Below are positions 55,019 through 62,059 of a DNA stretch of 64,000 bases, piece after piece. The notes under the pieces were generated by a model. The model ran no database searches, was not told the DNA's origin, and was given only the letters and a program-made list of their open reading frames with translations. Position 1 is the first letter of the stretch. Each line of letters begins with the position of its first letter. Both the position numbers and the translations under genes were made by a program. This stretch comes from Dyadobacter beijingensis DSM 21582 (GTDB lineage: Bacteria > Bacteroidota > Bacteroidia > Cytophagales > Spirosomataceae), in the NCBI RefSeq assembly GCF_000382205.1, contig NZ_KB907787.1:62001-126000 (forward strand). The letters run 5' to 3'.

Positions 55019-56098
55019 TTAGTTCAACCACGCGGTAATGGCAGGCTTCAGGAAAAGCACGGCTGCACCGGTGATGAGAATGTTAATAATAGCAAGAGGG
55101 ATCAGCTTCTTCCAGCCGAGGTTCATCAGCTGGTCGTAGCGGAAGCGCGGGATCGTCCAGCGCACCCACATGTAGAAGAACACGAAGAACAACGCTTTCC
55201 CGAAGAAAACAGCCGTCCCGATCAGTGTCGCAATGTTATGGCCTACCTCTGTTCCGAGCGATTTTACCAGTTGCTCATATACAAAGTCCATTCCGGGGTA
55301 GTTATAACCGCCGAAGTAGAGCACTGAAATGATCGCCGAGGAAATGAACATGTTGATATACTCCGCAAACAGATAGAAACCGAGTTTCATACTGCCGTAT
55401 TCCGTGTGATAGCCGCCTACAAGCTCCGTTTCGCATTCAGGAAGATCGAAAGGGACGCGGTTACATTCAGCAAATGAGCAGGTGATGAAAATGATGAAGC
55501 CCAGCGGCTGGTAGAAGATATTCCAGTTCATCCCGTGCTGCTGCGCCACGATTTCGCCCAGCGAAAGCGAACTGCTCATCATCAGGATCGCGATGAGCGA
55601 CAGGCCCATGGCCACCTCGTAGCTAATGTTCTGCGAAGCCGCACGAATGGCTCCGAGGAGTGAGAACTTGTTGTTGGAAGCCCAGCCACCTACCATGATA
55701 CCATACACACCCAGCGCCACGACGCCGAAAACGTACAAAATACCAATGTTCGATTCCACGCCCTGCAACGGCACTTCATGACCTGCAATGCGGAATGTGC
55801 TGCCGAATGGAATTACCGCGCTGGCCAGCAATGCCGTGAGCATCGCCAAACTCGGGCCTGCGATAAAAAGCCATTTGTTAGCTAATGCGGGGATAAAATC
55901 CTCTTTGAAGAACATTTTACCGGCATCGGCCAGCGGCTGCAAAAGTCCGCCCCAACCGGCCCGGTTAGGTCCGCTGCGGTCCTGGATGAAACCCGCTACT
56001 TTACGCTCGGCCCAGGTCGAATACATGGCGATCACGAGCGTAAGCCCGAAAACGGCAACGATGGTGACGGTTTTAACAAGAAATTCTACTAAATCCAT
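55019..56098 (-). CDS. nuoH: NADH-quinone oxidoreductase subunit H
   Basis: A 359-residue membrane subunit with about eight helices that forms the quinone chamber with NuoB and NuoD. Conserved parts: TWAERKVAGFIQDRSGPNRA, the first-loop segment WGGLLQPLADAGKMFFKEDF, SNNKFSLLGAIRAASQNISY, FAECNRVPFDLPECETELVG with acidic residues, and RWTIPRFRYDQLMNLGWK. Length and motifs are normal. Confidence 0.96.
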   Translation of the reverse strand: MDLVEFLVKTVTIVAVFGLTLVIAMYSTWAERKVAGFIQDRSGPNRAGWGGLLQPLADAGKMFFKEDFIPALANKWLFIAGPSLAMLTALLASAVIPFGSTFRIAGHEVPLQGVESNIGILYVFGVVALGVYGIMVGGWASNNKFSLLGAIRAASQNISYEVAMGLSLIAILMMSSSLSLGEIVAQQHGMNWNIFYQPLGFIIFITCSFAECNRVPFDLPECETELVGGYHTEYGSMKLGFYLFAEYINMFISSAIISVLYFGGYNYPGMDFVYEQLVKSLGTEVGHNIATLIGTAVFFGKALFFVFFYMWVRWTIPRFRYDQLMNLGWKKLIPLAIINILITGAAVLFLKPAITAWLN

Positions 56099-56137
56099 TT
56101 GAAAGCAATTTTATCCGGCTGCTTTGACTTGATTCTC

Positions 56138-57253
56138 TTAATTATTGTTGGCCGCCAATGAACGGTGGTTGGCCTTGTCGTTATTCTCAATGCTCTGGTG
56201 ACGGATCGTGTCTTCGTCGGTCACGTAAGGGCGCGTATCGTCGATCGCCTTGAACTGGGTTGCGGCCAGTTTCAATGCGAAATCGGGCTTCTTAACGAGA
56301 TCTTTGCGGTATTTGTTGGCAGAAATGACCGAGCTGCGTTTTACCTTGGTAGGGCCTTCCAATACCCATGAGCTGGTTTGTTTGGTCTCAAAACGGCAGG
56401 TATTGCAAATGAAGTCGTTCACCTCTCCCCAGGTATTCTTGCGGGCAGTTACGCGGATTACCTCGTCGCCGCGGTACCACAATGTCACCTTGCCGCAGCA
56501 TTTGTCGCAATCACGGTGCGCGTCTTCCGGTTTGGAGAACCACACGCGGTTTTTAAAACGGAATGTCTTATCGGTCAATGCGCCTACCGGGCACACGTCG
56601 ATCACGTTTCCGGAGAAATCGTTATCGATCGCTTTTTCAATGTAAGTGCTGATTTCGGAAGCATCTCCGCGGTTCATGACACCATGAACGCGTCCGTCGG
56701 TGATCTGGTCTGCCGTGTACACGCAGCGGTAGCAAAGAATGCATCGCGTCATGTGCAGCTGCACATGCGGGCCGATATCGATTTTATCAAAAGTCCTTCT
56801 TTCTTCCTCGTAACGCGTTTTCACCGAACCATGCTCAAATGCGAAATCCTGCAAATGGCATTCACCGGCCTGGTCGCAGATAGGACAGTCGAGCGGGTGG
56901 TTGATGAGCAGGAACTCCACAATGCTTTTGCGGGTGTCGAGTACTGCCTCGTTGGTCGTGTTTTCTACCACCATGCCGTCCTGCACTTGTGTAATGCACG
57001 AAGGAACAAGTTTCGGCATCGGACGAGGGTCTTTCGCTGAGCCAGCGGTCACTTTTACGAGACAAGCGCGGCATTTACCTCCGGAAACCGGAAGCGGTTT
57101 ATAGTAGCACATCGCCGGCGGAACGAGGTGGCCCTGGCTCTCATCCGCCTCGGCGATCTTGCGCGCCGCCTGCATGATAGTAGTACCGGGTTCAACTTCG
57201 ACCTCGATGCCATCGAATGTAATTTTCAACAATTGGGGTTTAACTTCTTCCAT
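56138..57253 (-). CDS. nuoG: NuoG-like iron-sulfur subunit, short form
   Basis: 371 residues, much shorter than proteobacterial NuoG (about 900). It keeps the N-terminal ferredoxin-like 2Fe-2S part (VEPGTTIMQAARKIAEADES and CYYKPLPVSGGKCRACLVK), the histidine-ligated 4Fe-4S site (CPICDQAGECHLQDFAFEHG), the CILCYRCV cluster and DVCPVGALTDK, and ends soon after CDKCCGKVTLWYRGDEVIRV. The molybdopterin-like domain is missing, which is usual in Bacteroidota. ATG 57253 (MEEVKPQ) is used. Confidence 0.92.
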   Translation of the reverse strand: MEEVKPQLLKITFDGIEVEVEPGTTIMQAARKIAEADESQGHLVPPAMCYYKPLPVSGGKCRACLVKVTAGSAKDPRPMPKLVPSCITQVQDGMVVENTTNEAVLDTRKSIVEFLLINHPLDCPICDQAGECHLQDFAFEHGSVKTRYEEERRTFDKIDIGPHVQLHMTRCILCYRCVYTADQITDGRVHGVMNRGDASEISTYIEKAIDNDFSGNVIDVCPVGALTDKTFRFKNRVWFSKPEDAHRDCDKCCGKVTLWYRGDEVIRVTARKNTWGEVNDFICNTCRFETKQTSSWVLEGPTKVKRSSVISANKYRKDLVKKPDFALKLAATQFKAIDDTRPYVTDEDTIRHQSIENNDKANHRSLAANNN

Positions 57254-57283
57254 GTCCAATCCTGTACAATGTTCTAAGATCTG

Positions 57284-58624
57284 TTACACCAGGGCCATTT
57301 CACCCATATACACCGCGCCCGGAGCCGTAGCTTCCTGCGGGTGGGTGATGTGCCACACAAATTCGTCTCGGAAATGGCGGATCGCGCTGGCTACGGGCCA
57401 GGCAGCGGCATCGCCGAGCGGACAAATGGTGTTACCTTCTATTTTCTTTGAAATATCTACGAGCAGGTCGATGTCGTGCATGCTGCCGTGACCGTGCTCG
57501 ATGCGGTGGAGGACTTTCTCCATCCAGCCCGTTCCTTCGCGGCACGGGCTGCATTGGCCGCATGATTCATGGTGATAAAAGCGGGAGAAATTCCAGGTGT
57601 TGCGAACGATACAGGCCGTTTCGTCAAAAACGATAAACCCGCCCGAACCCAGCATGGTACCTGTTGCGAAACCGCCATCGGAAAGCGATTCGTATGTCAT
57701 CAGACGATCCTCGCCGGCCGCGGTTTTGGTTATCAAATTGGCAGGCAAAATAGGTACGGACGATCCGCCGGCTACCAATGCTTTCAAATGGTGGCCCTTG
57801 CGGATACCGCCACAATATTCGTCGGAGTTCAAAAATTCATCCACACTCACGCCCAGCTCGATTTCGTAAACGCCCGGCTTTTGAATGTGGCCCGAAGCCG
57901 AAATTAATTTGGTACCGGTACTTCTGCCAATTCCAATTTGTGCATAAGCATCGCCGCCATTGTTGATAATCCAAGGCATATTGGAGATAGACTCGACGTT
58001 GTTCACCACGGTAGGGCTTTGGTAAAGACCTTTCACCGCGGGGAATGGCGGCTTATTACGCGGGTTACCTCTTTTTCCTTCAAGCGATTCGAGCAATGCG
58101 GTTTCTTCGCCGCAGATATAAGCGCCGCCTCCGGGCTGTACCACCAGTTCGAGGTCATAGCCCGAGCCGAGGATATTTTTACCTAAAAACCCTTGTGCTT
58201 TCGCTTCTGCAATGGCTTTTTCGAGAATGCGGATGACGTACATGAGCTCGCCGCGCACGTAGATGAACGACTTGTTGGCACCCAATGCGAAGCTGGAAAT
58301 GATCATCCCCTCGATCAGCAGGTGAGGGATGGATTTCATTAAATGGTGGTCCTTGAACGTACCCGGCTCCGATTCATCGGCGTTACACACCAGGTAACGG
58401 GGAACACCCTCGGGCTTGGCCAGGAAGCCCCATTTCATACCCATCGGGAAACCCGCACCACCTCTGCCGCGTACGCCGGATTTCTTCGCTTCTTCCACCA
58501 CCTCTTCCGGGGTCATGGTTTTGATAGCCTTTTCAACGGCAGTATAGCCTCCCTGTTTGCGATAAACATCGAAGGTTTCGATACCGGGGACATTAATATG
58601 CTCCGTTAAAATTTTTCTAGCCAT
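57284..58624 (-). CDS. nuoF: NADH-quinone oxidoreductase subunit F
   Basis: A 446-residue subunit that binds NADH and FMN. The nucleotide-binding GRGGAGFPMGMKWGFL, the ESEPGTFKD region, the GAYICGEETALLESLEGKRG loop and the 4Fe-4S site ESCGQCSPCREGTGWM with a later NTICPLGDAAAW are all visible. Length is normal. It lies between nuoE and nuoG on the reverse strand. Confidence 0.97.
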   Translation of the reverse strand: MARKILTEHINVPGIETFDVYRKQGGYTAVEKAIKTMTPEEVVEEAKKSGVRGRGGAGFPMGMKWGFLAKPEGVPRYLVCNADESEPGTFKDHHLMKSIPHLLIEGMIISSFALGANKSFIYVRGELMYVIRILEKAIAEAKAQGFLGKNILGSGYDLELVVQPGGGAYICGEETALLESLEGKRGNPRNKPPFPAVKGLYQSPTVVNNVESISNMPWIINNGGDAYAQIGIGRSTGTKLISASGHIQKPGVYEIELGVSVDEFLNSDEYCGGIRKGHHLKALVAGGSSVPILPANLITKTAAGEDRLMTYESLSDGGFATGTMLGSGGFIVFDETACIVRNTWNFSRFYHHESCGQCSPCREGTGWMEKVLHRIEHGHGSMHDIDLLVDISKKIEGNTICPLGDAAAWPVASAIRHFRDEFVWHITHPQEATAPGAVYMGEMALV

Positions 58625-58654
58625 TTGAGGATAATATTTTCAGCTGCTAAAAGC

Positions 58655-59152
58655 TTATTTACTTAAATCTTCGATGATTTGGTCGACCTTCTCGTTGGTC
58701 AGGTTCATGTAGAACTGCTCGCGGATCTGGAAAACCGGCCCCCAGCCGCAGGCTGCAAGGCATTCTACTTCTTTCAATGTAAACAGGCCGTCGGCGGTCG
58801 TTTCACCCGCTTCGATACCCAGTTTTTTCTTAAGATGACCGTACACATCTTCTCCGCCCATGAGGCAGCAAGGTCCTGTACGGCAGTATTCGATCACGTG
58901 CTTGCCCACCGGGTCGAGGTGGTACATCGTGTAAAATGTAGCCACTTCATACACTTCGACAGGCTGTATATTCAGAAGACCAGCCACGTAATCCATCACC
59001 TCGCTGCTTACCCAGCCCCATTGTTCCTGGGCCACGTGCAAAACGGGCAAAAGAGCCGACTTTTGGCGGCCCTCCGGATATCGTGCGATAATCTCTTTTA
59101 CTTGTTCAAGTCGTTCGGGTGTGAACGCAACCAGATTAGGTGATTCGGTCAT
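58655..59152 (-). CDS. nuoE: NADH-quinone oxidoreductase subunit E
   Basis: A 165-residue 2Fe-2S protein of the NADH module. The four cluster cysteines are spaced as in NuoE: CRTGPC, then after about 35 residues CLAAC (in LKEVECLAACGWGPVF). The helical N-terminal region (ERLEQVKEIIARYPEGRQKS) is typical. It is 30 bases upstream of nuoF in the reverse-strand operon. Confidence 0.96.
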   Translation of the reverse strand: MTESPNLVAFTPERLEQVKEIIARYPEGRQKSALLPVLHVAQEQWGWVSSEVMDYVAGLLNIQPVEVYEVATFYTMYHLDPVGKHVIEYCRTGPCCLMGGEDVYGHLKKKLGIEAGETTADGLFTLKEVECLAACGWGPVFQIREQFYMNLTNEKVDQIIEDLSK

Positions 59153-59176
59153 TTCTAATAGGGTCTTTTCAAAACT

Positions 59177-60403
59177 TTAAGCATCCAATTCACCTGCGAT
59201 GACATTCAGGCTACTCATTGTCAGGATCGCGTCCGACAGGGACGAGCCCTTGCACATTTCAGGATATGCCTGATAATAAATAAAGCTCGGCCTGCGGAAA
59301 TGCAGTCGGTAAGGAGCCCTGCCGCCATCGCTGATGAGGTAGAAGCCCAGCTCGCCGTTCCCGCCTTCCACAGCGTGGTATACTTCACCGGCCGGCGCGT
59401 CGATTTCACCCATTACGATCTTGAAATGGTAAATCAGCGCTTCCATGTTTTTATATACTTCCTGTTTCGGAGGCAAATAGAATTCGGGCGCATCCGCATA
59501 ATATGGGCCTTCCGGCAGGTTGTTAATGGCCTGCTCGACGATTTTAAGGCTTTGCCACATTTCTTCGTTACGGACCATATAACGGTCGAAAGTATCGCCG
59601 CTCTGGCCGATAGGCACTTCGAAATCGAAGTCCTGGTAAGAAGAATAGGGGTTCATCACCCGCACGTCGTAGTCCACACCCGCTGCGCGCAGGTTAGGGC
59701 CGGTAAAGCCGTATGACAATGCTCTTTCCGCGGAAATAGGACCTACGTTTATGGTCCGGTCCATGAAAATCCGGTTGCGGTTGAGGAGCTTTTCCAACTC
59801 GCGCAACACCGGCGGGAATGATTTGATGAACTCGTTGATCTTGCGGATGGCCGTGCTGGAAAGGTCTCTCTCCATACCGCCTACGCGGCCCATATTGGTG
59901 GTAAGGCGCGCGCCGCAGACTTCCTCGTAAATCTCGTAAACCTCCTCACGCTTCTGCATTACATACAAGAAGCCGGTGAATGCACCGGTATCCACACCGA
60001 GGATACTGTTACAAATGATGTGGTCGGTAATGCGGGCGAGCTCCATCATGATCACGCGGATGTATTGCGCTCTCTTCGGAACTTCAATGCCGAGCAGCTT
60101 CTCGACCGTCATGTGCCATCCCATATTGTTGATCGGGGACGAACAGTAGTTCATACGGTCGGTGAGGGTGGTGATTTGATAAAAAGGCCTTCTTTCGGCG
60201 ATTTTCTCAAATGCACGGTGGATATAACCGATGGTCTGCTCCCCGGAAACGATCTTTTCGCCATCCATTTTGAGGATGTTCTGGAAAATACCGTGGGTAG
60301 CGGGGTGGGTAGGACCGAGGTTAAGGGTTGTCAGTTCTTCAACCAGCTCGGGGAGCTCGCTTTGAGAAGGGACGTTATGCGGTAATAATTCAATATCTGC
60401 CAT
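59177..60403 (-). CDS. nuoD: NADH-quinone oxidoreductase subunit D
   Basis: A 408-residue quinone-module subunit related to NiFe hydrogenase large chains. Conserved LNLGPTHPATHGIFQNILKM, EQTIGYIHRAFEKIAERRPF, DRMNYCSSPINNMGWHM and the C-terminal FIYYQAYPEMCKGSSLSDAI. It is separate from nuoC, unlike the fused enterobacterial form. It follows nuoC after 17 bases. Confidence 0.97.
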   Translation of the reverse strand: MADIELLPHNVPSQSELPELVEELTTLNLGPTHPATHGIFQNILKMDGEKIVSGEQTIGYIHRAFEKIAERRPFYQITTLTDRMNYCSSPINNMGWHMTVEKLLGIEVPKRAQYIRVIMMELARITDHIICNSILGVDTGAFTGFLYVMQKREEVYEIYEEVCGARLTTNMGRVGGMERDLSSTAIRKINEFIKSFPPVLRELEKLLNRNRIFMDRTINVGPISAERALSYGFTGPNLRAAGVDYDVRVMNPYSSYQDFDFEVPIGQSGDTFDRYMVRNEEMWQSLKIVEQAINNLPEGPYYADAPEFYLPPKQEVYKNMEALIYHFKIVMGEIDAPAGEVYHAVEGGNGELGFYLISDGGRAPYRLHFRRPSFIYYQAYPEMCKGSSLSDAILTMSSLNVIAGELDA

Positions 60404-60420
60404 GTCTTGCTCAAAAAAGG

Positions 60421-60921
60421 TCAGCGACCGAATAGGGCATCAATTTTGTCTTCGCGGGTAGCGTCTTCGAGCGGGTACTCCTTGCGCATGGGATGGTAGT
60501 CCATTTCCTCGATGTTGAGAATGCGGCGAAGGTTAGGGTGCCCGTCAAACAATATACCAAAAAAATCGAACGTTTCCCGCTCCATCCAGTTGGCCGATGC
60601 GAATAGGCCGGTGGCGGTCGGGATATGAATGTCAGCCTCCGAAAGGGCTACTTTAATGCGAATGCGGAAGTTATGGACGAAGCTGTGCAGGTGATAGACC
60701 ACCACGAACTCCTGTCCTTTGTTGTCAGGATATTGCACACCGGTAATGTCGGTGAGAAAGATAACCTGCCAGGTTTTGTGATCTCTCAGGTATTCCAGCA
60801 GCGGAAGGATTTCTTCGCGCGTCGATGAAAGAGTGAGGAGCCCGTAAGGTTCTTCGAAATCGAAAACCTGATCACCGAATTTTTCCAAAAGCCCTTCGGC
60901 TACCTCCTGGTTAGTCAGCAT
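60421..60921 (-). CDS. nuoC: NADH-quinone oxidoreductase subunit C
   Basis: A 166-residue subunit. Typical stretch: the EERETFDFFGILFDGHPNLR element (here WMERETFDFFGILFDGHPNL) and the C-terminal DYHPMRKEYPLEDATREDKI. The separate, short NuoC is normal for Bacteroidota. It lies 6 bases after nuoB and is followed by nuoD. Confidence 0.95.
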   Translation of the reverse strand: MLTNQEVAEGLLEKFGDQVFDFEEPYGLLTLSSTREEILPLLEYLRDHKTWQVIFLTDITGVQYPDNKGQEFVVVYHLHSFVHNFRIRIKVALSEADIHIPTATGLFASANWMERETFDFFGILFDGHPNLRRILNIEEMDYHPMRKEYPLEDATREDKIDALFGR

Positions 60922-60927
60922 AGGGGT

Positions 60928-61470
60928 TTATTGAATTTGATAAGATGCCAAAAGTTCCTGGTATTCGTCGGTATTCCGGCGGCGAAGGCTTTCATTTTGA
61001 GCCAGATACTGGATCTGCATGAGGCCGTCGATGATCTGCTCAGGGCGCGGCGGGCATCCGGGGACGTAAACATCCACTGGGATAATGCGGTCGATACCCT
61101 GCAAAACGCTGTACGTATCGAAAATACCGCCGCTGGAAGCGCAGGCGCCTACGGCCATTACCCAGCGTGGTTCGGCCATTTGGAGATATACCTGCTTCAC
61201 TACCGGCGCCATTTTCTTGGCAATGGTGCCCATCACCATCAGCAAATCGGCCTGGCGCGGCGAGAAGCTCGGGCGCTCGGAACCGAAACGTGAAATGTCG
61301 TAATGCGCGCCCATGGTAGCCATGAACTCGATACCGCAGCAAGAGGTCGCAAAAGGGAGCGGCCAGAGGGAGTAGCTCCGTGCCAAACCGATGGCCTGAT
61401 CGAGCGAAGTCGCGAAAAAACCCGCTCCGCTGTGCCCGTCAGGAGCTTCAACTATCTTTACTTCTTTCAT
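60928..61470 (-). CDS. nuoB: NADH-quinone oxidoreductase subunit B
   Basis: A 180-residue subunit holding cluster N2, the direct donor to quinone. The double-Cys ATSCCGIEFMATMG, GACASSGGIFDTY and YVPGCPPRPEQIIDGLMQIQ supply the four ligands. The ATG at 61470 (MKEVKIVEAP) is taken; a TTG 9 bases upstream is less likely. It follows nuoA with 28 bases between and is transcribed on the reverse strand. Confidence 0.97.
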   Translation of the reverse strand: MKEVKIVEAPDGHSGAGFFATSLDQAIGLARSYSLWPLPFATSCCGIEFMATMGAHYDISRFGSERPSFSPRQADLLMVMGTIAKKMAPVVKQVYLQMAEPRWVMAVGACASSGGIFDTYSVLQGIDRIIPVDVYVPGCPPRPEQIIDGLMQIQYLAQNESLRRRNTDEYQELLASYQIQ

Positions 61471-61498
61471 AATTGACAAAAATTTTGAGCGTTCCGGC

Positions 61499-61873
61499 CT
61501 ATTCTTCCCAGTTCAACACACCTTTCCGGATCACGTAATAGAAACCGGCAAGCAGCAGGGCCATGAACAACAGCATTTCTACAAAACCGAACAATCCCAG
61601 ACCTTTGAAATTCACGGCCCAGGGGTACATGAAAATCACCTCTACATCAAACAACACAAACAGGATCGCTACCAGAAAGTACTTCACGGAAATAGGCGTT
61701 CTGGCGTCACCAACCGACTCGATACCGCATTCAAACGGGTCATCTTTCAATTTGCTTCTGCGGCTTGGGCCGATGAGGTGTGTGACAATCATCGTGCCAC
61801 CGATAAAACCGGCAGCGAGCAAAAATTGCACAATGATGGGCAAATAGTCGGAAGGGAGATATTCGTTTTTCAT
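61499..61873 (-). CDS. nuoA: NADH-quinone oxidoreductase subunit A
   Basis: A 124-residue membrane subunit with three helices (about 9-29, 64-86, 91-112). The conserved loop is DDPFECGIESVGDARTPISV with the Cys, and YFLVAILFVLFDVEVIFMYP follows. It starts the reverse-strand operon nuoABCDEFGHIJ. A -7 box lies 90 bases upstream. Confidence 0.95.
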   Translation of the reverse strand: MKNEYLPSDYLPIIVQFLLAAGFIGGTMIVTHLIGPSRRSKLKDDPFECGIESVGDARTPISVKYFLVAILFVLFDVEVIFMYPWAVNFKGLGLFGFVEMLLFMALLLAGFYYVIRKGVLNWEE

Positions 61874-61963
61874 CTCAATGGGTCGGTTTAAAACCGGTCA
61901 GGAATGCCGCAAAACGGTTGTTGGCGGGTTACATTCTTTCCCGTTTCTCAAAATTAGGCTTTG

Positions 61964-61971
61964 CAAATTTA
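61964..61971 (-). promoter_or_regulatory. Candidate -7 promoter box of the nuo operon
   Basis: On the reverse strand TAAATTTG matches TAnnTTTG, about 90 bases before the nuoA start. A clear -33 TTG at 17-23 bases is not seen. An exact 15-base palindrome (TTAGTAT-C-ATACTAA, 61994-62008) is a little upstream. Confidence 0.5.
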
Positions 61972-62002
61972 TCAATCAAATTCTTTCGTCTAATTAGTAT
62001 CA

Positions 62003-62040
62003 TACTAAATAAGCCCCGTGATTGCGGGGCTTATTTAGTA
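62003..62040. terminator. Terminator downstream of the sialate O-acetylesterase-like gene
   Basis: A 16-pair perfect stem (core AATAAGCCCCG/CGGGGCTTATT) with a six-base TGATTG loop, between the SGNH-type gene stop and the nuo promoter. Reading left, TTTAGTA repeats supply the T-rich side. Confidence 0.8.
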
Positions 62041-62059
62041 CTAAACAAAGAAAGAATGT

